NCBI RefSeq assembly: GCF_900129795.1
Contig: NZ_FQWW01000008.1
Span: forward strand, 73,480 to 137,479
Direction: 5' to 3'
DNA: 64,000 nucleotides
Source of the DNA: Flavobacterium sp. CF108
Lineage (GTDB): Bacteria; Bacteroidota; Bacteroidia; Flavobacteriales; Flavobacteriaceae
This document shows positions 51,725 through 62,033 of the stretch, piece by piece. The notes under the pieces are model-generated. The model worked only from the letters and a program-made list of their open reading frames with translations, made no database searches and had not been told where the DNA came from. Within the stretch, counting starts at the first letter, position 1. Each line of letters begins with the position of its first letter. The translations under genes and the position numbers were made by a program.

Positions 51725-54700
51725 TTATAATGTAAAATTAAGTCCAGCCGTAAAAGTGGTTGGCTGCGGATATCCAAATCCTGCATTTTCAGGATCTACA
51801 CCTGTAAAACTTTTAGCATCAATGATCAATAAATTCTGCCCGCTGATGTAAAATCTAAAGCTGTCGAAATTCATTTTTTTCAATAAATCTTTTGGCAGGC
51901 TGTAGCCAAATTGTAAAACACGCAGTTTAAGATAGTTTCCGTTTTCTACATAATAAGTTGAAAATCTTGATTCTGCATTTCTGTCTACTGTTGTTAAAGC
52001 CGGAATTGTAGAGTTTGGATTGTCTAAAGACCAAGCGTTTAACAAACGAGTTCCTTTATTAGAACCTACATCATCAACACTCCAAAAATCAGTTTGATAT
52101 TTTGTATTATTAATCACATCAACATTACCTGCTCCTTCCCAGAAAGTAGTGAAATCCCAATTTTTATATCCTAATCCTAAATTAAATCCGTAAAGCAAAC
52201 CCGGGTTTGGATTCCCAATCCAGGTACGATCTTTATCCGTGATAGTTCCATCTCCATTTAAATCTTTGTAACGAATTCTCCCAAGGCCTTTCCCTTCCTG
52301 AATAGCCGAGTTGTCTACTTCGCCCTGACTTTTAAACAATCCGTCGGCCACATAACCGTACATAGAATTAATTGGTCGGCCTAAAATATTATCGTTTAAT
52401 CCGTCTCCGACATAATTGTTTTTTACTTCATCCGGCAATTGTGTAATCTTGTTTTTGTTTGCCGAAACATTAGCAGAAATATCATATTTTAATCCAAATG
52501 AAGTTTCATCATGATATCCTAAAGTAAATTCCCATCCTTTATTTTCCATCGAAGCTCCGTTTACCCAGCGGTTTCCACCTTCGCCAATTACTCCTAGATA
52601 AGGTGGCAAAACCAAAATATCTTCTGTTTTTTTGATATAATAATCAACAGATCCGCTTAATTTTTGTTTGAATAATCCAAAATCTAAACCGATGTTGGTT
52701 TGTGTAGTAGTTTCCCATTTTAAGTCATCATTACCGGATTGCGTTGCGATAAAACCAGACGGAAGCAGACCATTTCCGTTTCCTGCAATATCGTAAGCCG
52801 TACCAAAAGAAGTTGCCCAGGTTGGACTTCCGCCTGCGTAACTTGCCAAATACAAACTGTAAACAGCAGTATTGCTAATTTCCTGATTTCCAGTTTGTCC
52901 CCATCCCGCACGCAGTTTTAAATCAGAGAAAACAGGGGCATTATTTTTAATGAAATTTTCATTGCTGATTCTCCATCCTGCTGAAACTGCCGGAAAGGTT
53001 CCGAATTGATTATTTTTTCCAAAACGGGACGAGCCATCACGGCGAATTGTAGCCGAAAGCAAATAACGATTATCAAACTCATAATCAGCTTTTCCAAAAT
53101 AAGAAAGCAATGAATATGTTGTTGATGTTCCACTTGTAAACGATTCTCCAGTTCCTGCATCTGGATACATATAATCCGGTGTTTCGATTAAGAAATCGTT
53201 TTTACGTAAAGTCGTTGTGTCGTAAATGTCTTTGTACATCTCGGTTCCAGCCATTAAATTCAAATTGCTTTTTCCGAAATTCAAACTATAAATTGCAGTG
53301 TTTGTCCACGTCCATTTATCACTCACCGATTGATCAATTGTAACCGATGTTTGGTCGTTTTGCAAATAACCCGATTTATAACTTCTTTGTAAAGTCCGTT
53401 TTTTGTAAAACCCGTAATCGATACCAAAACTGGTTTTGACGTGAAGATTTTTGATGATTTCTAAATCGGCATACGCATTACCAAAAAGGCGTAAATAATC
53501 GTATTTATTGTCTTTATTATACTCTAAAAGACGCACCGGATTTTGTCTGTCGTTCATTCCGCCTACTGGTCCGCCCCAGCCTTTTCCGTCAACGGTGTGT
53601 ACGGGAATAATTGGCAAAGCACGAAGCGCAGGGTCTAAAACTCCGGGATCTGTAACCTCGTTCGTACGATTGAAACTAAAGTTTTCGCCGATAACTAATT
53701 TGCCATCAAAATATTTATAAGAACCATTCATCCTGGCAGAAATTCTTTCGAAATCAGTTGTTTTTACAACACCTTCATTTCCGTAATAACCCAAAGAAAA
53801 AACATAACTTCCTTTATCAGATGCATTTGAAACTGATAGATCATAAGAATTTGCTGTTCCGGTTTGCGAAATTGCATCGTACCAATCTGTATTTGAAGCT
53901 TTAAGAGTTTGATCTGCATCTAAATATTCAGGAACCAAAACTTTATTTAATTGTGGTTTGTTGTTATTTACCGACCAGTCAAACTGGTAACGCAGGTTAT
54001 TATTGTTTGGATTTAATCCATCGTTAATATTTGCCTGCCATAAAACCTGACCAAATTGATCTGCATTTAGCACTTTCTGCTTTCTTGAATAATCAGAAAT
54101 AGAAGTATAAGTGCTAAAATTAATTCTCATTTTACCTTCTTTTCCTTTTTTGGTCGTAATGATAATTACACCGTTTGAGGCACGAGAACCATAAATACTT
54201 GCCGAGGAAGCATCTTTTAAAACCTGAATCGTTTCAATATCATTCGGATTCAATTCATGCATTCCGGACTTGGTTGGCATTCCGTCAATTACATAAAGCG
54301 GGTCTGTGTTGTTTAAAGTACCTACACCACGAATCACCACTTTTGTATTTGCACCGCTCGGTGATCCGTCAGACGAAATTTTCACCCCCGCTACTCTTCC
54401 TTGTAACGCTTTAATTGGATTTGGTTCCGGTTGTTTCATAACTTCCTTCATGTTTACAACAGCAACGGCTCCGGTAATATCCGTTTTCTTTTGTTTTGAG
54501 TATCCTGTTACAACAACTTCATTCAGTTGATTGTTATCGAGTTTCAAAGTTATTTTGAACATTTTTTCTCCTTTAACAGAAATCGATTGCGGTGTAAATC
54601 CGATAAAAGAAACAACAATTACGGCGTCTGAATTTATTTCCTGGAAAGAGAAATTTCCATCAAAATCTGTCGCTGTACTGGTATTTGTACCAGAGATAGT

Positions 54701-54829
54701 TACAGTTGCTCCCGGAAGCGGCATTCCGTCATCTGACGAAATTACTGTTCCTTTAATCCCTCCTTCCTGTGCTGTCATAATCAGCATCGGAAAAAAGAAA
54801 AATAGAAAATAAATAATTTTGGTTTTCAT
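51725..54829 (-). CDS. SusC/RagA-family TonB-linked transporter of the fructan PUL
   Basis: 1034 residues: signal peptide to LIMTAQ, carboxypeptidase-like domain (GTVISSDDGMPLPGATVTIS), TonB box region ELNEVVVTGYSKQKK-like, plug with IQVLKDASSASIYGSRASNG and barrel ending TTFTAGLNFTL. It imports fructo-oligosaccharides. Gene order SusC, SusD, binding protein, GH32 is the normal PUL order, with GH32 and the MFS porter upstream. Confidence 0.96.
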   Translation of the reverse strand: MKTKIIYFLFFFFPMLIMTAQEGGIKGTVISSDDGMPLPGATVTISGTNTSTATDFDGNFSFQEINSDAVIVVSFIGFTPQSISVKGEKMFKITLKLDNNQLNEVVVTGYSKQKKTDITGAVAVVNMKEVMKQPEPNPIKALQGRVAGVKISSDGSPSGANTKVVIRGVGTLNNTDPLYVIDGMPTKSGMHELNPNDIETIQVLKDASSASIYGSRASNGVIIITTKKGKEGKMRINFSTYTSISDYSRKQKVLNADQFGQVLWQANINDGLNPNNNNLRYQFDWSVNNNKPQLNKVLVPEYLDADQTLKASNTDWYDAISQTGTANSYDLSVSNASDKGSYVFSLGYYGNEGVVKTTDFERISARMNGSYKYFDGKLVIGENFSFNRTNEVTDPGVLDPALRALPIIPVHTVDGKGWGGPVGGMNDRQNPVRLLEYNKDNKYDYLRLFGNAYADLEIIKNLHVKTSFGIDYGFYKKRTLQRSYKSGYLQNDQTSVTIDQSVSDKWTWTNTAIYSLNFGKSNLNLMAGTEMYKDIYDTTTLRKNDFLIETPDYMYPDAGTGESFTSGTSTTYSLLSYFGKADYEFDNRYLLSATIRRDGSSRFGKNNQFGTFPAVSAGWRISNENFIKNNAPVFSDLKLRAGWGQTGNQEISNTAVYSLYLASYAGGSPTWATSFGTAYDIAGNGNGLLPSGFIATQSGNDDLKWETTTQTNIGLDFGLFKQKLSGSVDYYIKKTEDILVLPPYLGVIGEGGNRWVNGASMENKGWEFTLGYHDETSFGLKYDISANVSANKNKITQLPDEVKNNYVGDGLNDNILGRPINSMYGYVADGLFKSQGEVDNSAIQEGKGLGRIRYKDLNGDGTITDKDRTWIGNPNPGLLYGFNLGLGYKNWDFTTFWEGAGNVDVINNTKYQTDFWSVDDVGSNKGTRLLNAWSLDNPNSTIPALTTVDRNAESRFSTYYVENGNYLKLRVLQFGYSLPKDLLKKMNFDSFRFYISGQNLLIIDAKSFTGVDPENAGFGYPQPTTFTAGLNFTL

Positions 54830-54844
54830 AGTTAGTAGTTTTGG

Positions 54845-56452
54845 TTAGTTTATATTTAATTGGTTAAATACGAGATTACTCAATTCGATTCCTTCATTTG
54901 AAGAAACAGACAGAGATGTAAAGGACTGGTTTGAGAAAAAGATTTCGGTTATTACTTTTTCGCCATTATTGTAAAATATTTCAATTGAAGTTTTGTCTAA
55001 AACGATTTTAAAAACACCTTCTTTTTGATTTCCATTTAACGCTGCTTTGGTAATCGTTGCAGCAAATTTTTCTGAGAAATCGTTTTTTCCAGATTTTGAG
55101 CGATCCACAAATAAATAATGATCTGAATTATTGATTCCGAAGGTCAAAGATCCACCAACTGCGTTTGAAAGTGTAAAAGTGTATGTATCTTGTTTTAAGT
55201 TTTTTAAATTAAAATTGATAATTGCCTGAGTTAAATCAATTTTTCCTGCTTCCGGAATCGAAAGTTTCCCTTTTCCTTTCAGGGTTTTTACTTTAAGGGT
55301 TTTAGAAACATATTTGTTTATTTCTTTCACTGGATTACTAACTAAACTATAGTCATTTCCTTTTTTGATTAACTGAATTTCACGAGCAATTGTAGTAGCG
55401 CTTCTCCAACCAAAAGTTGGTACTTGTTGCGCATAATCCCAATTAGACATCCATCCAATAAATAATCGTCGCCCGTCTGCACTCGGAACATTATTCCAGG
55501 TTACGCCTGCATAATTATCTTTTCCGTAATCAATCCAAACGGCTTTTTCCTTTTCTACTCTTTTGGCAAAATTTGCATCAAGCGTAAAAGTTTTTCCGTC
55601 AAAATCTCCAATGAAATACTGCGTTCCTGAACCTCCATTGGCTCCGCCTGGATTTAAACTCTGAATTAAAACCCATTTGGTTTCATTCGTTCTCTGTACT
55701 TTTATCTGAAAAAAATCCGGGCATTCCCAAACGCCACCGTGAGCTCCGATATTTTTTCCGAAATCAGATAAATATTCCCAGTTTTTAAGGTCTTTCGATT
55801 TATAAAACTGAGATCTGTCCTGGGCTGCCAAAATCAATATCCATTGTTTGTGCGTTTCATCCCAAGCTGCTTTTGGATCACGAAAATCACGAATTCCGGG
55901 GTTTTTCACGACAGGATTTCCTTCCTCAAATTTCTGCCATGTAAAACCGTTGTCATTCGAATATGCAATATCCTGCTGTTCGACATCAATTTTGTTTTCT
56001 TTTTCTTTTGTCATATTATGCAGCGTATAAATCGCTACAATTGGAGCTGTTTTTCCGGTGCCTAAACCTGATGTATTATTTACATCTACAACAGCACTTC
56101 CTGAAAAAATATATTTGTCATTGTCCGGATAAATTGCAATTGGCTGTTCTTCCCATTTTATTAAATCTTTGCTGATTGCGTGTCCCCAATGCATTGGTCC
56201 CCATTTATTTCCATCAGGATAATGTTGATACAATAAGTGATAATATCCGTTGGCATAAAACATTCCGTTTGGGTCGTTCATCCAGCCTTTTTTTGGTGTA
56301 AAATGAAAGTTTGGACGGTACATTTTTTCTTCTGCAGGAGTTGACACTGAAACAGCAGTCGTTTGTGCAGCAGCCGAGTACGGTTTACAACCTCCTATTG
56401 AGAGTATTACTGCACTATAAAATGCGAGCGGCAGATGTTTCTTTGATTTCAT
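54845..56452 (-). CDS. GH32 fructan hydrolase (levanase/inulinase/invertase type), lipoprotein
   Basis: 535 residues; lipobox SIGGC with Cys22. Canonical GH32 residues: nucleophile Asp60 in GWMNDPNG, Asp192 in FRDPKA, acid/base Glu243 in WECPDF. A five-bladed propeller (residues 45-360) and a C-terminal beta-sandwich (about 375-535) complete it. Expected to release fructose from fructans. It overlaps the 3' end of the upstream sugar-porter gene by 38 bases, so the two are translationally coupled. Confidence 0.95.
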   Translation of the reverse strand: MKSKKHLPLAFYSAVILSIGGCKPYSAAAQTTAVSVSTPAEEKMYRPNFHFTPKKGWMNDPNGMFYANGYYHLLYQHYPDGNKWGPMHWGHAISKDLIKWEEQPIAIYPDNDKYIFSGSAVVDVNNTSGLGTGKTAPIVAIYTLHNMTKEKENKIDVEQQDIAYSNDNGFTWQKFEEGNPVVKNPGIRDFRDPKAAWDETHKQWILILAAQDRSQFYKSKDLKNWEYLSDFGKNIGAHGGVWECPDFFQIKVQRTNETKWVLIQSLNPGGANGGSGTQYFIGDFDGKTFTLDANFAKRVEKEKAVWIDYGKDNYAGVTWNNVPSADGRRLFIGWMSNWDYAQQVPTFGWRSATTIAREIQLIKKGNDYSLVSNPVKEINKYVSKTLKVKTLKGKGKLSIPEAGKIDLTQAIINFNLKNLKQDTYTFTLSNAVGGSLTFGINNSDHYLFVDRSKSGKNDFSEKFAATITKAALNGNQKEGVFKIVLDKTSIEIFYNNGEKVITEIFFSNQSFTSLSVSSNEGIELSNLVFNQLNIN

Positions 56453-57773
56453 GTTTTTTGGTATTTTTTTTGGTTAGATTTTCACTTAATACTTCTAAAG
56501 AAATGCCTTTGGTTTCAGGCATCATAAAAATTACAAACAGCAATTGAAGCACCATCATCAAAGTGAAAATTAAAAAGACGACTTCCGGGCCAATTTCTGA
56601 GAATAACATTGGAATTAAAGATGGAATAATCGCTGCCAGAACCCAATGTACTGAGCTTCCAAAAGCCTGTCCTGAAGCACGAATGTGATTTGGAAAAATT
56701 TCTGAGATGAAAACCCAGATAACGGCTCCCTGCCCAATGGCATGCGAAGCAATGAATAAGAAAAGGAAAACAGGTACTGATAATCCTCCCCAATTGTAAT
56801 AAAAAGAAGCCGAGACTAATCCCAAAGAAATAATATATCCAACAGAACCAATGTACATTAACAACTTTCTTCCTAATTTGTCAATTAATGCCACACCGAT
56901 TAAAGTAAATATAAGATTCGTAATTCCGATTCCGATGCTGCTCAATAATGCTGTATTTTGTCCTAAACCTGCTTCTTCAAAAATTCTTGGCGCATAATAT
57001 AAAAAGGCATTGATTCCTGAAAACTGATTGAAAAATGCAATTAAAAAAGCCAGCATTAACGGAAAACGGTATTTTTTCATGAAGATATTTTCGTGTTTAG
57101 TAACGCCATTTTCTCTTGAATCGTCCATAATGTCTTTAAGATTTGCCGACGGATCAATTTTAGACAACACTTTACGTGCTTCTTCATCTCGGTTTTTAGA
57201 TAATAACCATCTTGGACTTTCCGGAATCGTAAGTATAAAAAGAATATAAATAAAAGACGGAATAGCCTGAACTCCAATCATCCAGCGCCAGGCGTTTTCG
57301 CCAATATCTTTTAAAAAGTAATTGGATATAAAAGCAATTAAGATTCCTAATACAATATTAAACTGATATAAAGCTACTAATCGTCCGCGTTTGTCAGCCG
57401 GAGCAATTTCAGAAACATACGCCGGAGCAGCAATGGTTGAAGCACCAACACCTAAACCTCCAATAAATCTAAATGCGGCAAAAACATAAGGGTCATTTGC
57501 AAAAGCAGCACCAATGGCTGAAAGGAAATATAAAATCCCGATCCAGAACAGTGTTTTTTTACGGCCTATTTTATTTGTTGGGATTCCTCCAAAAATAGCA
57601 CCTACAACTGTTCCCCAAAGTGCCATTGCCATAACAACAGATCCGTGAAAAGCATCAGATGAATGCCAAAGAAGCTGCAATTGTTTATCAGCTCCCGAAA
57701 TAACTACGGTATCGAAACCGAATAGAAAACCTGCCAGTGCAGCAGTAACAGACCAAATCAATATCTTATTCAT
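56415..57773 (-). CDS. MFS sugar porter (fructose importer)
   Basis: 452 residues with 12 transmembrane segments. Sugar-porter signatures: GGIPTNKIGRKK after TM2, PESPRWLLSKNRDEEARK before the central loop, DKLGRKLL after TM8, and PETKGISLE at the end. The family imports monosaccharides by proton symport. Position and synteny suggest fructose. Its stop lies inside the following GH32 gene. Confidence 0.92.
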   Translation of the reverse strand: MNKILIWSVTAALAGFLFGFDTVVISGADKQLQLLWHSSDAFHGSVVMAMALWGTVVGAIFGGIPTNKIGRKKTLFWIGILYFLSAIGAAFANDPYVFAAFRFIGGLGVGASTIAAPAYVSEIAPADKRGRLVALYQFNIVLGILIAFISNYFLKDIGENAWRWMIGVQAIPSFIYILFILTIPESPRWLLSKNRDEEARKVLSKIDPSANLKDIMDDSRENGVTKHENIFMKKYRFPLMLAFLIAFFNQFSGINAFLYYAPRIFEEAGLGQNTALLSSIGIGITNLIFTLIGVALIDKLGRKLLMYIGSVGYIISLGLVSASFYYNWGGLSVPVFLFLFIASHAIGQGAVIWVFISEIFPNHIRASGQAFGSSVHWVLAAIIPSLIPMLFSEIGPEVVFLIFTLMMVLQLLFVIFMMPETKGISLEVLSENLTKKNTKKHEIKETSAARIL

Positions 57774-58394
57774 TGTACATGTATTAAAAACTTGCCGCTA
57801 AGATATCCGCAAAAAAAACAACTTATTTTTAATGATGTTACAATTTAATCCTATAATTATTGATAGTTTGATACTTAAACAGCAAAGCCTTTATTTACAA
57901 GGCTTTACAGGATTTAAAATTTATTTACGAAAACCGTGTAGTTTCGATTTTGTTACATTAGGTTTGAAATTGATACTAGATTTGCTTGAAAAAGGAACTA
58001 AGTAACAAAGGTACTGAGGTTCTAAGTTGTTAAAATTATAAGTACAGAAGATTTTAGGTTAAAATTTTAAGAACTATTTCTCTTTTTTTGAACTGCCTCC
58101 AGCTTCAGCTAGAGATTATAGGATTGGTCATAAATGCGGCTTTAGCCAAAAGCTAAAGCCATTCTTGCCTTTATTTTATAACTCCAGCTGAAGCTGGAGG
58201 CAATTTAAATCTCCTAATCTCTCACAAAGGTGCAAAGCTTAAACATAATATTGTTATTTCGACGAATGAGACCCGAGCGATAGCGGTCTTTTCGAGATTA
58301 ATTCTATTTATTTCCCAAGGTTGAAACCTTGGGCTATGGACATTGAACTGAAGCTGGAGGCAATTTAAGATCTTCTAATCTCTCAAGATTCTAA
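57774..58394. other. 621-bp intergenic region with several inverted repeats
   Basis: No gene. Besides the long element at 58093-58207 it holds CCCAAGGTTGAAACCTTGGG (58307-58326), a lone GCTGAAGCTGGAGGCAATTT-like arm (58346-58368), and degenerate CTAAG repeats near 58000. It lies between the sensor gene and the PUL genes it probably controls and should contain the porter promoter. Confidence 0.6.
58093..58207. repeat. nested palindromic element, GCCTCCAGCTTCAGCT family
   Basis: Outer arms TGCCTCCAGCTTCAGCT and AGCTGAAGCTGGAGGCA are perfect inverses and enclose a second hairpin, GGCTTTAGC / GCTAAAGCC (58138-58160). A lone arm recurs at 58346-58365. Confidence 0.9.
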
Positions 58395-61133
58395 CTAATT
58401 TGAAGATTTGTATTCCTTTGGTGAAATTCCAAATTTATTTTTAAAAGCTGTAGAAAAGTAGTTTGGAGAAGAGAATCCAAGTGAGTAGGCTATTTCAGAA
58501 ATATTCATCTCATTTGACTTTAAAAGCTCTGCAGCCTTCTCTAATTTTACATTATTAATATGATCGCTGATATTAATCCCGATAATGGCTTTTACCTTTC
58601 GATACAGCTGAACTCTTGAAACTCCAAGTTTATCAGCTAAATCCTCAACCGAGAATTTAGGATCTTCAACATTCTTCTTAATAATATCATTCATTTTGGT
58701 AATAAATGATTGTTCCTGATTGCCAAATTTAGACTCAGGTTCAACGCGATAAATATTATTGGTATAATAATAACGAAGTTTCTCTCTGTTGAAAAGCAGA
58801 CTCGAAATAGATTGTTTTAAAATCGAAAGGCTAAAAGGTTTGGTAAGATATTGATCTACGCCGCTTTGCAATCCTTTCAAAACAGATTCCTTGTTGCTTT
58901 GCGCTGTTAAAATAATAATTGGAATATGTGACGAACGTAAATCTTTTTTCAATTCTTTACTAATCTCGTAGCCGTCTTTGTCAACCAAATTAATGTCACA
59001 AATAATGATATCGGGAACAATTTCCATTGCTTTTTCAATAGCATCGCTTCCGTCAGAAGTATGAACCACATATTCGTTTGATAATTTTGCTTTTAGAAAT
59101 GTAACCAAATCTATATTGTCTTCTATAACCAAAAGAGTATGTTTTTCTGATTCAGAAATTACATTTGCTTCACTTAAATCAGATTCAATATCTAAATTAT
59201 CTGTAATTAAATTTGGGGTTATATTATTATTTTCGGCTTTATTTATAATTTCCGAAGGCTGTAAATGACTGTTTCCTTTTAATAAGGTAATTACAAATTC
59301 GCTTCCTTGTTTTGATTTTAATTCGATAGTTCCCTGATGCAAAAGCACAAATTCTTTTGACAAGTGAAGTCCAATTCCTGAACTGTTTTTATTATTATTT
59401 GAAGCTCTGAAAAACGGATTAAAAACGTTAGACAATTCATTTTCAGGTATTCCAATTCCTGAATCCTTAAAACTAATTTTAACTGTATTATCTTGATTTT
59501 CGATTATCGAAATAGTTATTTTTCCGTTATCAGGCGTAAATTTGAAAGCATTCGAAAGCAGATTGAAATATACTTTATCCATCAAACCTTTATCAATAAA
59601 CAGCTCCACGCTTTTATTTTTGCACGTAAGCTGAAAATCAATATTTCTTCGTGCAGCTTCGCCTTTAAAGTTGGTCATTACTTCGTTTGTAAAATCATAA
59701 ATCTTAGTATTTGAAGCTCTTAACGTAAATTTTTGCTCTTCAATTTTTCTAAAATCCAATAGCTGATTTATTAATCGCAGCAATCTGTTTGAGTTTTTAT
59801 GAATCAGTTTTACTTCATCAATAAGTGCTGTTCCTTTAATTTTTTCATTTTCAATTAACGACTCCACATAACTCATTATCAAAGTTATAGGTGTTTTAAA
59901 TTCATGTGAAAGTCCTGTAAAGAAATTCAGTTTTGCTTCATTGCTTCTTTCCGCAATTTTTGCCATTTCCTGAATTTCATTATTTTGGTCAATTACAGTT
60001 TGATTAATCCTTTCGAGTTGTTTTTTCTTTCTTGAAATAGAAATCGTTGAATAAATACTATAAATCGTCAAACTTAAAATAATCACTAGAAAAAAGCTCA
60101 GTAACCTAACCAGATTATTCTGTGAAGCATATTCTCTTTCCTGTACTTTTATCGCTCCTTGCTGCGATTCAATAACTGTTTGCTGCTGATCGACTTTATC
60201 CATTTGGTTTTCGATAATTTCAGCATTATTTCGGTCGATAACAATTGTATTGAGGATATTATTTTTAGAAATTGGCTCTTTATTATACATTTTCAAAGCC
60301 AGTTTCAACGCTTCGTTTCCTCCTGTCGGATATAAAATAGTTCCATCCAAAACACCATTTTTCACCAATTCTATTCCGCCATTTACTGTATTCAGTCCAT
60401 CAACACCAATAAATTTAATTTTCTTTTCTAATCCAACCGTTTTTGCCGTTTCCCACGCACTTAAAGCCATACGATCATTATGGGCAAAAATATATTCAAT
60501 GTCAGGATTTTGTAAAAGAATTGTTTTTAAAGGCACTTTAACCGATTCTCCTTCCCAATCGCCATGAATGATATTTTCAATTTTGAAACGCTTATTTTCA
60601 TTGATTATCTGATCAAACCCGAGGCTGCGCTCATACGCTGGCGAAGATCCATTTGCTCCGGTAATTTCGATAATTTTACCCGAGCCTTTACTGTGCGAAA
60701 TAATATATCTGGCGGCAATTCTGCCAATTTCTATGTTATCGGCTCCAAGATAAGCGGTGTAGTTTTCGCCATCAATTTTACGGTCTACTACAAGAACCGG
60801 GATTCCGGCTTTTATCGATTTTTCGACAACGGCGGTTAAAGGTTTAGATTGAATTGGAGATACAATAATAACATCTACTTTATTAGAAATGAATCTTTCT
60901 ATGTCTTCGATTTGCTTCTCGATATTATTATTGGCGTCGCTAATTTTTAAATCGACTTCAGGGTGCAGTGAAGCTTCAATTTTAATGGAGCTGTTCATTT
61001 GTTTGCGCCAATCATCAGTGGTCATTGCCTGAGAAAACCCAACTTTGATTTTATCTCCCTGTTTTTGTTTGCAGGAAACTAAACTTAATGATGCTAAAAA
61101 AAGCATCAAAATATATTTTACAAATTGATACAT
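58395..61133 (-). CDS. hybrid two-component sensor-regulator with periplasmic sugar-binding domain (HTCS)
   Basis: 912 residues. Lipoprotein-like or signal-anchor start (LVSC), a LacI/ribose-binding-type periplasmic domain (about 30-310: KVGFSQAMTTDDW, VDVIIVSPIQSKPLTAV, IEYIFAHNDRMALSAWETAK), a transmembrane helix at about 345-365, histidine kinase (His410 in GLSHEFKTPIT; ATP lid GIGLHLSKEFV), receiver (Asp713 in ICDINLVDKDGYE; Lys in LTKPF), and AraC helix-turn-helix at the end. This layout matches BT1754, the fructose-sensing regulator of the levan locus. It likely senses fructose and activates the PUL. Confidence 0.95.
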   Translation of the reverse strand: MYQFVKYILMLFLASLSLVSCKQKQGDKIKVGFSQAMTTDDWRKQMNSSIKIEASLHPEVDLKISDANNNIEKQIEDIERFISNKVDVIIVSPIQSKPLTAVVEKSIKAGIPVLVVDRKIDGENYTAYLGADNIEIGRIAARYIISHSKGSGKIIEITGANGSSPAYERSLGFDQIINENKRFKIENIIHGDWEGESVKVPLKTILLQNPDIEYIFAHNDRMALSAWETAKTVGLEKKIKFIGVDGLNTVNGGIELVKNGVLDGTILYPTGGNEALKLALKMYNKEPISKNNILNTIVIDRNNAEIIENQMDKVDQQQTVIESQQGAIKVQEREYASQNNLVRLLSFFLVIILSLTIYSIYSTISISRKKKQLERINQTVIDQNNEIQEMAKIAERSNEAKLNFFTGLSHEFKTPITLIMSYVESLIENEKIKGTALIDEVKLIHKNSNRLLRLINQLLDFRKIEEQKFTLRASNTKIYDFTNEVMTNFKGEAARRNIDFQLTCKNKSVELFIDKGLMDKVYFNLLSNAFKFTPDNGKITISIIENQDNTVKISFKDSGIGIPENELSNVFNPFFRASNNNKNSSGIGLHLSKEFVLLHQGTIELKSKQGSEFVITLLKGNSHLQPSEIINKAENNNITPNLITDNLDIESDLSEANVISESEKHTLLVIEDNIDLVTFLKAKLSNEYVVHTSDGSDAIEKAMEIVPDIIICDINLVDKDGYEISKELKKDLRSSHIPIIILTAQSNKESVLKGLQSGVDQYLTKPFSLSILKQSISSLLFNREKLRYYYTNNIYRVEPESKFGNQEQSFITKMNDIIKKNVEDPKFSVEDLADKLGVSRVQLYRKVKAIIGINISDHINNVKLEKAAELLKSNEMNISEIAYSLGFSSPNYFSTAFKNKFGISPKEYKSSN

Positions 61134-61493
61134 GAAATTATAAGTTTATGTAAATGAAAATGAGTCCTTAAAAATACCTTCTTGTACCAACAACTTGTCA
61201 AAATAATTAGGAAGGATTATTTTGTGATGACAAGTAAGAAAGGTATATAATTTAGAAAGTAAAATTAAACTTTTATTTCATGTAATTGTAAAATAAAATT
61301 TTCTCACACCATATCTACTACTTCTCTAATTTTTGCTGTCAACTCTGTTAATTTTCATAAGATATTTTCTTTTAGGAAGAATCAGACTAACGATTTTAGG
61401 ACTGAGACAATTTAATAAGTTACTATCTGCAGATATTAAAAGTATGCTTCTTTTGATCCTCTAATCCTGCTATAAATGGTATCAAAATTTCTA

Positions 61494-61619
61494 CTAAAAG
61501 AAAGTCCTAACTTTTTGGCTGCCGCATTTTGCTAAGGTTGGATGGTAACAAACTTCACAAGTCCCAGTTCCAGATGGAAAAACTTCTTTTCTTTCCCCAT
61601 TCACAATAGAATATTTTAT
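61494..61619 (-). pseudogene. possible CoiA-like (competence/DUF6035) gene fragment
   Basis: A 41-codon frame preceded by a stop. KYSIVNGERKEVFPSGTGTC then EVCYHPTLAKCGSQK resembles the start of CoiA-like proteins (a variant VNGER and a C-x2-C...KCG zinc-type motif). The initiation codon would be ATA in place of ATG and the HFAH-like motif that should follow is lost in a frameshift to a stop. A parallel frame continues helix-like sequence (AAAKKLGLSFSRNFDTIYSR). Probably a relic; family call is tentative. Confidence 0.3.
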
Positions 61620-61782
61620 TTAAAAATAATTTGGCTATCATTAAAATATACATTAAAAAAATTTGCAGCTATCCGAATCTGTTTCATTACGATATAATAA
61701 AAAAATGCATTTGCAATTCATTTAAAGTCTTCAAATCTTCCAATAAGTGGTTCGAATTTTGTACCGTCAGAGTCACTTAAAA

Positions 61783-61816
61783 AAAAACGTTAAAACATCA
61801 GTTTTAGCGTTTTTTA
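61783..61816. terminator. bidirectional hairpin with T-tracts
   Basis: AAACGTTAAAAC and GTTTTAGCGTTT form a stem with one mismatch around ATCA, flanked by A-run on the left and T-run on the right. No adjacent gene ends here, so it may be left from a lost gene. Confidence 0.7.
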
Positions 61817-61944
61817 TGCATTTTTCTTTCATCACATAAGTTTTAACGCATCAGATTCAAAAGTTAGGGATTAGGCAAAATTTGCACCAAAATTTCTAAG
61901 AACCTTTAGTACATTGATAAGAAAAAACAGATGGGACGAACGTA

Positions 61945-61978
61945 AAAAAACAAAGCCACTAAAATACAGTGGCCTTAT
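61945..61978 (-). terminator. intrinsic terminator of the GH2 gene
   Basis: Minus-strand GCCACTG and TAGTGGC pair around TATTT, followed by TTTGTTTTTTT; about 55 bases past the stop codon of the GH2 gene. Confidence 0.85.
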
Positions 61979-62033
61979 TTTCCTTTCTGTGAGCAATAAG
62001 GGATTCAAAAGTAATTTTGAAAAGAAAATTATA

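Larger units (their letters stand above)
61134..62033. other. 900-bp region without intact genes; remnant and terminators
   Basis: Holds the upstream region of the sensor gene, a minus-strand remnant at 61494-61619, a hairpin at 61783-61816, and the terminator of the beta-galactosidase gene at 61945-61978. Other frames are short and unconvincing. Confidence 0.6.

Noticed and set aside
61741..61780. GGTTCGAATTTTGTACC resembling a tRNA T-arm end (attachment-site relic)
   Set aside because: No pairing T stem and no tRNA remainder; similarity is limited to GGTTCGAAT.
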